The notes beneath the pieces are model-generated. The model did not search any database. It was given only the letters and a program-made list of their open reading frames with translations, and was not told where the DNA came from. Positions 15,479 to 23,659 of a stretch of DNA of 64,000 nucleotides are shown here, in pieces. Both the position numbers and the translations under genes were made by a program. The stretch spans positions 1-64,000 of the forward strand of contig JAHYJE010000018.1 of assembly GCA_019429105.1 (NCBI GenBank), in the 5' to 3' direction. How positions within the stretch are numbered: the first letter of the stretch is position 1; every line of letters starts with the position of its first letter. This DNA is from Syntrophobacterales bacterium (GTDB lineage: Bacteria; Desulfobacterota; Syntrophia; Syntrophales; UBA5619).

Positions 15479-16038
15479 GGCTCGCTCCTTTCGATTGTAG
15501 AGGTATTCTTTGGGTTTTGTCCGTTGGTTAAGACGTTATCAAAAATGATTTGGGCTGCTTTAGCCACTGGCAGGCCATTGCTTTTTGCAAATTTCCGAAT
15601 AAGCTGGAATGTATGAGCAGACATATCCAGCCGAATATTCTGATATGATGTTTCTTGTTTTTGATTTTCGCAGTGGATGTATTCCCTAATTTTTTCTGCA
15701 ATGACAGCATGATAACCAGGAATTCTTATCAGTGATGCCATTTCTTTAGGGAGTGTTACAAATACCCGATTTCGAGGCTCGTTCTGGGAGATGGATTCTG
15801 GTGCTTCTTTCTTAGTATCTTGTATTGCATGGTGTTCCTTCTTTCGGAGATGCAGCAGCAGTGCTATTTCGGATGGTTTCTTGACGAAAACTTCGTACCT
15901 CCGCGTGTTCTTGGGGGAAATATTGCTGCGAGATTGGAAAGGCAATCTTTCTTGGGCAATGAGTTTGCGAAGATATCGCGGGGTATATCCCTGCGCCCAA
16001 CTATTGATTCTCAAAAACTCTTTCAGTGTACACCACAT
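15475..16038 (-). CDS. Hypothetical protein coupled to the ParB-like gene
   Basis: A 187-aa basic protein: YTPRYLRKLIAQERLPFQSR near the N-terminus and MSAHTFQLIRKFAKSNGLPV near the C-terminus look like short helix-turn-helix or ribbon-helix-helix elements, but I cannot name a family. The stop overlaps the next start by 4 nt. The ribosome site at ATG 16038 is weak. A pair of palindromic direct repeats lies just upstream. Confidence 0.55.
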   Translation of the reverse strand: MWCTLKEFLRINSWAQGYTPRYLRKLIAQERLPFQSRSNISPKNTRRYEVFVKKPSEIALLLHLRKKEHHAIQDTKKEAPESISQNEPRNRVFVTLPKEMASLIRIPGYHAVIAEKIREYIHCENQKQETSYQNIRLDMSAHTFQLIRKFAKSNGLPVAKAAQIIFDNVLTNGQNPKNTSTIERSEP

Positions 16039-16059
16039 ATTTTAACGTCCACTTTATTT

Positions 16060-16136
16060 CTGTTCCGGCTTCCCGTTGACCATTTTTTGGTCACGGAACT
16101 GTTCCGGCTTCCCGTTGACCATTTTTTGGTCACGGG
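16060..16136. repeat. Two 39-bp direct repeats with internal palindromes
   Basis: The unit beginning CTGTTCCGGCTTCCCGTTGA occurs at 16060 and 16099. Each copy contains TGACCA-TTTTT-TGGTCA, an inverted repeat. The pair lies immediately upstream of the 187-aa/ParB-like operon, in the position of an operator or a centromere-like site. Confidence 0.6.
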
Positions 16137-16171
16137 GATGCCGGAACTGTTCCCCCTTCGCCTTGGCCATT

Positions 16172-16411
16172 CTAAGCATGGGGCAGGTTGCTGTTCCTGC
16201 CTCTCTTCGAACAAAGTGCGGTGTCGTTTGCTTCGACTGAATTTTTCTGCAACCATTCCTCAATTTTTTGAGGGTCGAACCTGATGCCGCCTCTCAAAAT
16301 CCGAGTATGCGGAATGTCCGCAAACTCAACAGCCCGATAGATATACGATCTGGATACGTTTAGCCTTTCCGCTACTTGCCCTACTGTAAGCATCTTGTTC
16401 TTGTCTTCCAT
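16172..16411 (-). CDS. AlpA/excisionase-like helix-turn-helix protein
   Basis: 79 aa from ATG 16411 (AAAGGAG upstream). LTVGQVAERLNVSRSYIYRA and RGGIRFDPQKIEEWL are the HTH_17 pattern of MerR-like excisionases and small regulators. It is first in the leftward module after the IS200/IS605-like end, so it is a likely regulator of the replication genes. Confidence 0.8.
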   Translation of the reverse strand: MEDKNKMLTVGQVAERLNVSRSYIYRAVEFADIPHTRILRGGIRFDPQKIEEWLQKNSVEANDTALCSKRGRNSNLPHA

Positions 16412-16446
16412 TTTTTTCTCCTTTATCAAAAAAGCGCCGTAAAACA

Positions 16447-16520
16447 CCTGCCTTCAGGCATGGGGAATATAAGGCGTATGTTGCCTGAGAATCCCCCGGC
16501 TTTAGCCGGGGGGAGTGTCA
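16447..16520 (+). repeat. IS200/IS605-type terminal foldbacks (right of the replication module)
   Basis: CCTGCCTTCAGGCATGGGG is followed by a perfect hairpin CCCCCGGC-TTTA-GCCGGGGG (16493-16512) and GTGTCAAAG. This is the usual arrangement at IS200/IS605 (tnpB-type) ends. It is the mirror of the hairpin at 9754-9786 and directly abuts the last codons of the sigma-like gene. Confidence 0.65.
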
Positions 16521-17021
16521 AAGTGATACATTACTTTTCTTTTCGCCGTCATCTTCCATAAGTTGGTCCAAAGAAATGTATCTGTTGACGACCCTTGTAG
16601 CAGTCGCCCTTGATAGACTACGTTTTATTTTTAAGAATTTTTTGTACGATACGATCTCTCCACCACCATCTGGATATATGATCTCGACTTGTTTTTCGTT
16701 CATGGGGCATAATTTTTCGAATGACTTCTGTAAGTACCAGACAAAAACCGTCGAGAATTTTGTTCCATTTTCGTCACGGCGATACGCTATCACCGCATCG
16801 TAAAGGGCAAGATACGCCTGCTGAAGGAAATCACTCTGTTCGGTTGTGACATCGAGAGTGATGTATTGTTTGATTATTTTCCGAATCATGGGAAGTGTGG
16901 ACGTGTATATTTCGTTGAGAATGGTTGGGATATCTAACTGTTGCATGGTGGTATGCAGGAAGATATCATCTATCTCTGGGATGATTACCCTCTCATTGTT
17001 TTTGTTAATTTTTTGCGTCAT
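16518..17021 (-). CDS. Sigma-factor region-2-like protein, truncated
   Basis: The 167-aa product contains QSDFLQQAYLALYDAVIAYR then GTKFSTVFVWYLQKSF, corresponding to the region 2 helices (core binding and -10 recognition) of sigma70-type factors. It then has ISLDQLMEDDGEKK, the acidic linker that normally leads to region 4. It stops 10 codons later, where an IS200/IS605-like end begins, so region 4 (-35 recognition) is missing. Either insertion truncated it or it is a naturally short phage/plasmid regulator. GAGG lies upstream of ATG 17021. Confidence 0.6.
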   Translation of the reverse strand: MTQKINKNNERVIIPEIDDIFLHTTMQQLDIPTILNEIYTSTLPMIRKIIKQYITLDVTTEQSDFLQQAYLALYDAVIAYRRDENGTKFSTVFVWYLQKSFEKLCPMNEKQVEIIYPDGGGEIVSYKKFLKIKRSLSRATATRVVNRYISLDQLMEDDGEKKSNVSL

Positions 17022-17177
17022 CTTAACAAAATCCTCTTTGAGACCAGATGTAGTTGACGTTCTTCTCGTGTATTACTCTCTTGACTGGTAAGATACGCGA
17101 ATATGTATCTTATGAAGTATTTTACACCTGATTTTCTATTGTCAAGTATTAAATTTACATTTATATGTGTTTTGGAA

Positions 17178-17208
17178 GTCATAATATTCGATATCAATAT
17201 ATTATGAC
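17178..17208. promoter_or_regulatory. Operator-like inverted repeat between divergent genes
   Basis: GTCATAATAT (17178-17187) and ATATTATGAC (17199-17208) form a perfect 10-bp inverted repeat with an 11-nt spacer. It lies between the leftward sigma-like gene and the rightward XRE repressor. A second inverted repeat, TAATAACAAT (17251-17260) / ATTGTTATTA (17295-17304), lies closer to the repressor. Both are plausible repressor-binding sites in the 341-bp divergent region. Confidence 0.55.
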
Positions 17209-17362
17209 GTATATTACAGTATAAATTGTCTATATCATACTAACATTGTATAATAACAATGCAGTGGTATTTTCCGCTTTTGTTTTCCCCGTGATATTGT
17301 TATTATAGCTTCTAATATTTCCTTTTTTGTAAATTGAAGCGACTTGAGAAAGGAGAAAGAAA

Positions 17363-17815
17363 ATGAAGATGGACTTAGATTTAAGCGGTCGTTTAAAGTT
17401 TTTGCGGACACGGAAAAAACTATCCCAGAAACAGTTGGCCGCCTTAATTGGAGTCACTACCCAAACAGTTTTGAAATATGAAAAGGGATACAGGGTGCCG
17501 ACTGCCGACATACTCAACAAGATTATCGAGTATTTGGGTTGCGAAGACCCCGCATGGTTCCTGACGGGGCAGGGCGGCAAACTTTCAGTAGGAAGTAATC
17601 ATGCTTCGACGTTCAACCTCAATAGTCGCATGACAGAGGATAGCAAGGAAATGAAGGAACTCTCGTCGCGTATAATGGCCGTGGCCGAAGCTGACGAAGC
17701 AGTGTTTGAAATGCTGATGAAGATGCTGGATGCGAATTTAATGTTGGCTGAGGAAATGCTCTCCATGAGAAGAGTCCTCTCCATGAGACGTGAATTTGCA
17801 GACAGGTCCGGGTAG
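17363..17815 (+). CDS. XRE-family phage-type repressor
   Basis: 150 aa. LKFLRTRKKLSQKQLAALIG then TTQTVLKYEKGYRVPTADIL is a clear HTH_3 domain at residues 10-65. The helical C-terminus (ADEAVFEMLMKMLDANLMLA) is likely a dimerisation region, and there is no peptidase domain. AAAGGAG precedes ATG 17363. Its position, divergent from the replication module, suggests it is the element's master repressor. Confidence 0.85.
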   Translation: MKMDLDLSGRLKFLRTRKKLSQKQLAALIGVTTQTVLKYEKGYRVPTADILNKIIEYLGCEDPAWFLTGQGGKLSVGSNHASTFNLNSRMTEDSKEMKELSSRIMAVAEADEAVFEMLMKMLDANLMLAEEMLSMRRVLSMRREFADRSG

Positions 17816-17905
17816 CTGATCCGAAGTTCGCGGCGGAGTCAATCTCCCTATTCCCGAAGAAGTAATACCCTGTCAGGGTAATTACTACAGGAACAAGGAG
17901 GTTTT

Positions 17906-18160
17906 ATGAGAGACAGTAATAATCAAGGAAATGTAGAGGCAACGTCGTTCGACGGTTTTATCCGTCTCAGTCAGATTATTGGAACAAAAGGCAATCCTGC
18001 AAGGAATATCCCGGCTATTCAGCCGATTATTCCGATATCGAAAACGAGTTTTTTGAACGGCGTCAAAGCGGGAATATTCCCAAAACCCGTCCGACTTGGC
18101 GAAAGAACGGTTGCGTGGAGGGTGTCGGATATAAAGAGACTGATCGAACAGCAATCCTAA
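17906..18160 (+). CDS. AlpA-family transcriptional regulator/excisionase
   Basis: 84 aa; IPISKTSFLNGVKAGIFPKP then VRLGERTVAWRVSDIKRLIE is the AlpA/Prophage_AlpA HTH pattern. AAGGAGG precedes the ATG. It sits next to the integrase and converges on it with a 4-bp overlap, so it is the likely directionality factor. Confidence 0.85.
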   Translation: MRDSNNQGNVEATSFDGFIRLSQIIGTKGNPARNIPAIQPIIPISKTSFLNGVKAGIFPKPVRLGERTVAWRVSDIKRLIEQQS

Positions 18161-19374
18161 TACGTCCGGTCGCCGCCGCCCTTTAGCTCTTCCAGGTAAT
18201 CGGCCCATTGCTGCATCATCGCCCGTCGTTCCGGAAGAAACTTCGTCCGGTTATAGGCCCGGCCCAATGGGTCTTTTACCTGATGGGCTAATTGATGTTC
18301 AATGATATCCGGCCTGACCTGTAAGACTTCATCCAGAATTGTCCTCGCCATAGCTCGGAAGCCATGACCCGACATCTCATCCTTTTCAAAATCCATGCGC
18401 CGCAAAGCAGACAGGATAGCATTATCCGACATGGGACGTTGAAACGATCTCGCAGATGGAAAGCAGTATTTACTTTCTCCCGTATATTTGTAAAGCTCCT
18501 TGAGTATATTAACCGCTTGCCTCGGAAGAGGAACGAGGTGAGAAACCCTCATTTTCATTTTATCTGCCGGAATGTTCCAGACAGCTTCATTAAGGCTGAT
18601 TTCTGCCCACTCCGCCTTTCGTAGCTCTCCCGGTCGGACAAAAAGCATCGGCGCAAGTTTCAGGGCGCATAGTACAGGATAACTTCCTGTGTAATCGTCT
18701 ATTGCTCGCAATAATTCCCCTACCCGCTCCGGATCGGTGATGGCCGCCATGTGTCCAGATGTAGGGGGTGGTATTGCCCCTCTGAGATCGCCCGACGGAT
18801 CACGATGCGCTCGACCCGTGGCGATTGCATACCGGAATATCCTACCGCAAAATGCCCTGATCCGATGTGCAGTATCAATAGCCCCGCGTTCCTCGATCTT
18901 CTGAAGGACAGACAACAATTCAGGAGCCATTATCTCATTGATGGGTTTCTCCCCTATGTACGGGAAAACATCACGTTCCAATGCGGATATAATCCTCATG
19001 TAGTATCCCGGAATCCATGTGTTAAGGAATTTATTATACCATTCGCGTGCTATTGCCTCGAACGAATCAGTATCAACTTTTGCGGCCTTCTCTTTCTGCG
19101 CCCTCCTTGTAACAACCGGGTCGATATTGTCGGCAAGTAACTTTCTGGCCTCATCTCTTTTTCTCCGGGCATCTGCAAGACCAACATCCGGATACTTGCC
19201 GATAGCCATTAACCTGCCTTTCCCGCCAATCCGATATTTTAGCCGCCATAGCTTTACACCCGTCGGTAAAATATGAATATACAATCCCCCTCCATCAAAT
19301 AGACTGTAAGGTTTATCTTTTGCCTTTGATTTCAGAACTTTCAAATCGGTCAACGGTACAGTTAATCTCGGCAT
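18157..19374 (-). CDS. P4-type tyrosine integrase
   Basis: 405 aa with an N-terminal DUF4102 arm-binding domain (LTDLKVLKSKAKDKPYSLFD; LYIHILPTGVKLWRLKYR), a SAM-like core-binding domain, and a catalytic domain showing LFVRPGELRKAEW (Arg), MKMRVSHLVPLP, GHGFRAMARTIL (H-x-x-R), EHQLAHQ and YNRTKFLPERRAMM (Tyr). It lies next to tRNA-Val, the normal target class for this family. The repeats at 19394-19533 are just upstream of its start. Confidence 0.95.
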   Translation of the reverse strand: MPRLTVPLTDLKVLKSKAKDKPYSLFDGGGLYIHILPTGVKLWRLKYRIGGKGRLMAIGKYPDVGLADARRKRDEARKLLADNIDPVVTRRAQKEKAAKVDTDSFEAIAREWYNKFLNTWIPGYYMRIISALERDVFPYIGEKPINEIMAPELLSVLQKIEERGAIDTAHRIRAFCGRIFRYAIATGRAHRDPSGDLRGAIPPPTSGHMAAITDPERVGELLRAIDDYTGSYPVLCALKLAPMLFVRPGELRKAEWAEISLNEAVWNIPADKMKMRVSHLVPLPRQAVNILKELYKYTGESKYCFPSARSFQRPMSDNAILSALRRMDFEKDEMSGHGFRAMARTILDEVLQVRPDIIEHQLAHQVKDPLGRAYNRTKFLPERRAMMQQWADYLEELKGGGDRTY

Positions 19375-19393
19375 AACAGTCTTCCTCTCCGTT

Positions 19394-19533
19394 TAGGTAT
19401 ATAAAAACGATGTATCTGTTTACTAAAAATGACTTAGAAATTAATACCTTCCGAAACTATAGGTATATATTTGATAACACCGTAGGTATATATTCAGTCT
19501 CGTAGGTATATATTTCGGAAATTTATATACCTA
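19394..19533. repeat. Cluster of five TAGGTATATA decamers (candidate integrase arm sites)
   Basis: Direct copies begin at 19394, 19460, 19483 and 19503, and one inverted copy (TATATACCTA) lies at 19524-19533. They are all between the integrase start and the tRNA 3' end. Spacing and number fit arm-type sites or the integrase promoter's operators. Confidence 0.6.
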
Positions 19534-19583
19534 AAAAACTTGGCTTTAGTCAATTCTTATTGTACTTCGTTTAACAACGAACA

Positions 19584-19612
19584 ACAAAAAACCCGCTATT
19601 TCTAACGGGTTT
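19584..19612 (-). terminator. Terminator downstream of tRNA-Val
   Basis: On the minus strand a 7-bp stem AAACCCG ... CGGGTTT is followed by TTTTGTTG. It lies 44 nt beyond the tRNA 3' end. Confidence 0.75.
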
Positions 19613-19655
19613 TATGTCTTCTTTGGACTTTGCTGATACTGGTTGAATTGTCGAA

Positions 19656-19730
19656 TGGTAGGCGGTACTGGGATTGAACCAGTGACTTCTACCGTGTGAA
19701 GGTAGCACTCTCCCGCTGAGTTAACCGCCC
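19656..19730 (-). tRNA. tRNA-Val(CAC), integration target
   Basis: The minus strand folds as acceptor GGGCGGT/ACCGCCT (one G-U), a D arm with AGCGGGA, anticodon stem CTACC/GGTAG with loop TTCACAC (anticodon CAC), T arm ACTGG-TTCAATC-CCAGT, and an encoded CCA. The integrative element lies on its 3' side. Confidence 0.95.
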
Positions 19731-19743
19731 AAAATGCAGCCGT

Positions 19744-19772
19744 CGTATATCCCAAAGAGACTCGCTTTTCAA
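19744..19772 (-). promoter_or_regulatory. Promoter of tRNA-Val
   Basis: TTGAAA (19772-19767), 17-nt spacer, TATACG (19749-19744), about 14 bp upstream of the tRNA 5' end on the minus strand. Confidence 0.65.
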
Positions 19773-19811
19773 GTAAAAATTGGAAAATTTTGCAATTGCA
19801 TCGAGGTCCAT

Positions 19812-19852
19812 AAATAAAGAGGAGTCCGCGTTCCTGTGAAGGCGGCCTCCTC
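19812..19852 (-). terminator. Terminator of the beta-oxidation operon
   Basis: The minus strand forms GAGGAG-GCCGC ... GCGG-A-CTCCTC followed by TTTATTT, 58 nt after the thiolase stop. Confidence 0.75.
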
Positions 19853-19909
19853 TCATGCACCATTCTTTGATAATGCGTTTCGGTTTAACCGGCACGCCCC
19901 TGCAGGCGC

Positions 19910-21106
19910 CTACAACATCTCATAGATGCCCGCCGCTCCCATGCCGCCGCCGATGCACATGGAAACGATGCCCCGTTTTGCCTTGCGCCGCTTCAATTCG
20001 TGCAACAGTTGGGCAGTAAGCTTCGCGCCGGTGCAACCCAGCGGATGGCCAAGGGCGATCGCCCCGCCGTTCGGATTGACATCGCCCGCCTTATAGCGAT
20101 CCTCGATCCCGACTACGCGGGCCGAATAGAGACACTGTGAAGCAAATGCCTCATTGATCTCGAAGACATCGATATCTTTCGCGGTCAATCCCGCCATCTT
20201 CAGAACCTTGGGAATCGCGTACGCGGGGCCGACGCCCATCTCCTCCGGACGGCATCCGGCTACCGCGTAATAGGCCAGCCGGGCCAGCGGCTTCACACCG
20301 ATCGCCTTGGCCTTTTCCGGGGTCATCAAAAGCGCAAAGGCCGCCCCATCCGTCATCTGGGAAGAGTTGGCCGCGGTTACAGTGCCGCCCTGTTTAAACG
20401 GCGATTTCAGTTTCGCCATATCCTCAAGTTTCGAGGGCCAGCGAACCCCGTCATCGGTATCGAATACAAACTTCTCCTTGACGCGTTTGCCGCTCTTGGA
20501 AATCTTGTAGCGGTTGGCAACAATCGGGATGATCTCCTCCTTGAACTTGCCCGCCTTGATCGCCTCGTAGGCGCGACGGTTGCTCTCCACACCAAACTTG
20601 TCCATCTCTTCGCGGGAAATATTGTAGGACGCGGCAACATTTTCCGCGGTAATTCCCATAGAAACATAGACATTAGGCATTCCCCCGTCGAAATCCCACT
20701 CGGGATCGGGACGAAGAATCGAACCGCCCATCGGAATATGGGACATCGTCTCACAGCCGCCGGCAATAATAACCTCGGACCAGCCCGCCCTGATCTTGGC
20801 GGTTGCATCCGCGATGGACTGAAGACCGGAGGAACAGAAACGGTTGACCGTCATCCCCGACGTCGTAATGGGCAGGCCCGCGCCTATTGACAGAACACGA
20901 CCGAAATTCATCCCCTGCTCCGCCTCGGGAAAGGAACAACCGACAATTACATCATCTACATCTTCCGGTTTTAATTGAGGAACGCGCACTAAAAGTCCCT
21001 TTAAAACCTGTATTCCATAATCATCCGATCTTGTCAGCGCAAGACCGCCCTTCTTATAACGCCCACCGGCGCTTCTTACTGCTTCAACAATGACCGCATC
21101 GCTCAT
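19910..21106 (-). CDS. Acetyl-CoA acyltransferase (thiolase)
   Basis: A 398-aa thiolase that cleaves 3-ketoacyl-CoA with CoA in the last step of beta-oxidation. The nucleophile Cys is residue 91 in NRFCSSGLQS, His 354 is in GHPLGCTG, and the second active-site Cys 384 is in SMCIGGGMG. AAAGGAGG precedes ATG 21106. It is the last gene of a leftward operon TetR - acyl-CoA dehydrogenase - hydroxyacyl-CoA dehydrogenase/hydratase - thiolase, which makes long-chain fatty acid oxidation the likely role. In syntrophs the same set may work in either direction. Confidence 0.95.
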   Translation of the reverse strand: MSDAVIVEAVRSAGGRYKKGGLALTRSDDYGIQVLKGLLVRVPQLKPEDVDDVIVGCSFPEAEQGMNFGRVLSIGAGLPITTSGMTVNRFCSSGLQSIADATAKIRAGWSEVIIAGGCETMSHIPMGGSILRPDPEWDFDGGMPNVYVSMGITAENVAASYNISREEMDKFGVESNRRAYEAIKAGKFKEEIIPIVANRYKISKSGKRVKEKFVFDTDDGVRWPSKLEDMAKLKSPFKQGGTVTAANSSQMTDGAAFALLMTPEKAKAIGVKPLARLAYYAVAGCRPEEMGVGPAYAIPKVLKMAGLTAKDIDVFEINEAFASQCLYSARVVGIEDRYKAGDVNPNGGAIALGHPLGCTGAKLTAQLLHELKRRKAKRGIVSMCIGGGMGAAGIYEML

Positions 21107-21202
21107 CGTATTCCTCCTTTGTATAAAAATGCCCTTGTTTTGGCTCAGTCTGCAAGCTTGAACCAGCCTGAGGACGCGACGAAGCGCGCCCCTTCAGCGA
21201 TT

Positions 21203-23623
21203 TTAATTCCGCAACGGCTTGCCGGTATTGAGAATGTGCATGATCCTGTCCTGCGTCTTCTTTTCACCGCACAGGCTGAGGAAGGATTCCCTTTCCAAAG
21301 CCAGAATCTCCTCCTCGGTCACCAGCGTTCCTTCGGGACAATCGCCGCCGGAAAGGATGTAAGCCACCTTGCGGGCGACATGAACGTCGTATTCGGAGAT
21401 GTAATTGCCGACCCGCATGTTGTAGAACATCGCCTCGGCCAATCCGCGCAGGTTCTCGCCCATAACCGGGATCAAAACCGGACGCGGCTTTTTGTAGAAT
21501 TTCGCCAGCCCCAGAACCACCTGCTTCGCATCCCAGAGTTGATGATCGCGGGAAAGCTCAATATTCTCGGTTTTGCGGATGTAGCCGAGCTCCATTCCTT
21601 CCGCGGCGCTGGTCGCAACCTTGGCCATCGCAATATTTTCCAGTGCCTTGGCGTATATCTGCTGCATATTCTGGCCGGCTTCGATAACCCCGTCGGGGAG
21701 GCCTTCCGTCACGCGCACCATCAGCTCCTTGCAGCCGCCTCCGGCAGGAATTACGCCGACTCCCACCTCCACCAGACCAATATATGTTTCACCATAAGGA
21801 AGACATTTGGTTGCGTGCATGGCCATCTCGCAGCCCCCGCCCAGGGCCAGACCCGCCGGGGCGGATACCACCGGCTTGGAGAGGTATTTCATCCGCATGT
21901 TGGCAGACTGTAATCCGTAAATTTGCTGATCGAGCAAATCCCAGTCGCCCTTTTGGGCCGCCATCAACACCTTGAAGACGTTCGCCCCCGCGGAAAAGTT
22001 CGTTCCATGGTTGCCCAAGACCATTCCGCTGAAATCCTTCTCGACGATATCGCAACTTTTCTGGAGCATCTCGATCATCCCGTCGTCGATGGCATTCATC
22101 TTCGTGTGGAACTCCAGGCAGGCAACGCCGTCGCCCATATCTACCAGGGAGGCGCTGGCGTTTTCTGCTATCACCTTGTTTTGCGCCTTCAGGTCGGGAA
22201 GAAGAATAATCCGCGGATTGGACTCCAGTTTAACATAATCCTTCTTATTGAAATCATAGTAGTAGCGACCGTCATCCTTTTGCAGGTAGAAAGTTTCGCA
22301 CTTTTTCTTTAACATCTCCGTGATCTTTTCGGGGACCTTCTTTTTGAGCTTTTTCATCACCTCTACGGCTTCGCGCACCCCTACCGCGTCCCAGGTTTCG
22401 AACGGACCAAGCTGGTGGTTGTATCCCCACTTCATCGCGTTATCGATGCCGATAATGCTCTCCGAGATTTCGGGAATGCGGTTGGCTGCGTAGATAAAGT
22501 TATTGCAGAGGTATTCCCGGGTAAGTTCGGCGGCGACGTCAGAGCCGTTGAACATCGCCTTGATCATGCCGGCGGCGCCTTCGTCGCTCTTTTTGAGCGC
22601 GGCGGCAACGGAGGCAAACCTCGGGCGGGAGGCCGAAACATATTCCATCGTATTGTAGTCAATGACAAATTTTAAGCTTTTCCCCTTGGCGTCTCTTGAT
22701 TTTTTGTAGAACCCCTGTTTGGTCTTGTTGCCCAGCCACTTGCGCTCGACCATCTTGCTCATGAATTCCGACTGCACAAACATCTCACGCATCTCGTCCT
22801 CAGGAACGGCGGCATAGAGGTTGTTCATCACATTTTGCCCGGTATCGAGCCCGACCAGATCCAGAGTGCCGAAGATTCCCGAATTCGGACGTCCGAGCGC
22901 CTTACTGATAATGGCGTCAATCTCGTCAATCTTCAGGTTCTTTTCGAGCATCAGATGGACAGCGTTGGAAATATCGTAGGTGCCGATGCGGTTTCCGATA
23001 AAATTGGGCACGTCCTTACTGATTACCGTGCCCTTTCCCAGCACGGTTCCGCAGAATTCCGTCATGAATTTAACGATCTCCGGTTTTGTCTCGGCGCCGG
23101 GAATGACCTCCAGAAGCTTCATATAGCGGGGCGGGTTGAAAAAATGCGTCCCCAGAAACTGTCCTTTCAGTTTTTTGCCGAAACCGGCTGAAATATCCTT
23201 GATGGGAATGCCCGAGGTATTGGTAGTGACGATGCAATCGGGGCGGACAATCTTTTCCACCCGGGCAAAAAGTTCCTGTTTGATTTTCAGGTTTTCAACT
23301 ACGACCTCGATCACCCAGTCCACATCGGCCAGCCAACCCAGATTGTCCTCGAAATTGCCGGTTTTGATCAGGGAAGCATTCTTTTTTGTGAAGAAAGACG
23401 CCGGTTTTGATTTAAGCGCATTGTCAAGGCCGCCTTGCGCAAACCGGTTCCGCCAGGCCGGGCTCTTCTCCGTCAGGCCCTTGGCCTTATCGGCATCGGT
23501 CAATTCAAACGGGACAATGTCGAGCAGGGCGCATTCAATGCCCGCATTGGTCAGATGCGCCGCGATCCCTGCGCCCATGACCCCGGCGCCGAGCACAGCA
23601 ACCTTTTTGATTTCGTATGTCAT
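21203..23623 (-). CDS. FadN-type 3-hydroxyacyl-CoA dehydrogenase / enoyl-CoA hydratase
   Basis: An 806-aa bifunctional beta-oxidation enzyme with the dehydrogenase first, as in Bacillus FadN and opposite to E. coli FadB. The NAD fold is KVAVLGAGVMGAGIAAHL, the dehydrogenase catalytic region is FLGTHFFNPPRYMKLLEVI, and the C-terminal dehydrogenase domain has IGNRIGTYD and GTLDLVGLD. The crotonase part from about residue 480 has NFSAGANVF and APAGLALGGGCEMAMHA. AGGAGG precedes the ATG. The two domains carry out hydration of enoyl-CoA and oxidation of 3-hydroxyacyl-CoA. Confidence 0.95.
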   Translation of the reverse strand: MTYEIKKVAVLGAGVMGAGIAAHLTNAGIECALLDIVPFELTDADKAKGLTEKSPAWRNRFAQGGLDNALKSKPASFFTKKNASLIKTGNFEDNLGWLADVDWVIEVVVENLKIKQELFARVEKIVRPDCIVTTNTSGIPIKDISAGFGKKLKGQFLGTHFFNPPRYMKLLEVIPGAETKPEIVKFMTEFCGTVLGKGTVISKDVPNFIGNRIGTYDISNAVHLMLEKNLKIDEIDAIISKALGRPNSGIFGTLDLVGLDTGQNVMNNLYAAVPEDEMREMFVQSEFMSKMVERKWLGNKTKQGFYKKSRDAKGKSLKFVIDYNTMEYVSASRPRFASVAAALKKSDEGAAGMIKAMFNGSDVAAELTREYLCNNFIYAANRIPEISESIIGIDNAMKWGYNHQLGPFETWDAVGVREAVEVMKKLKKKVPEKITEMLKKKCETFYLQKDDGRYYYDFNKKDYVKLESNPRIILLPDLKAQNKVIAENASASLVDMGDGVACLEFHTKMNAIDDGMIEMLQKSCDIVEKDFSGMVLGNHGTNFSAGANVFKVLMAAQKGDWDLLDQQIYGLQSANMRMKYLSKPVVSAPAGLALGGGCEMAMHATKCLPYGETYIGLVEVGVGVIPAGGGCKELMVRVTEGLPDGVIEAGQNMQQIYAKALENIAMAKVATSAAEGMELGYIRKTENIELSRDHQLWDAKQVVLGLAKFYKKPRPVLIPVMGENLRGLAEAMFYNMRVGNYISEYDVHVARKVAYILSGGDCPEGTLVTEEEILALERESFLSLCGEKKTQDRIMHILNTGKPLRN

Positions 23624-23659
23624 ATATTCCTCCTATTTTTATACGTTTGTATCTTTGTG

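Noticed and set aside
19785-19800. TTTTGCAATTGCATC resembling a MITE end near tRNA-Val
   Set aside because: One mismatch to the terminal repeat, no partner end and no target duplication; AT-rich chance match is likely.
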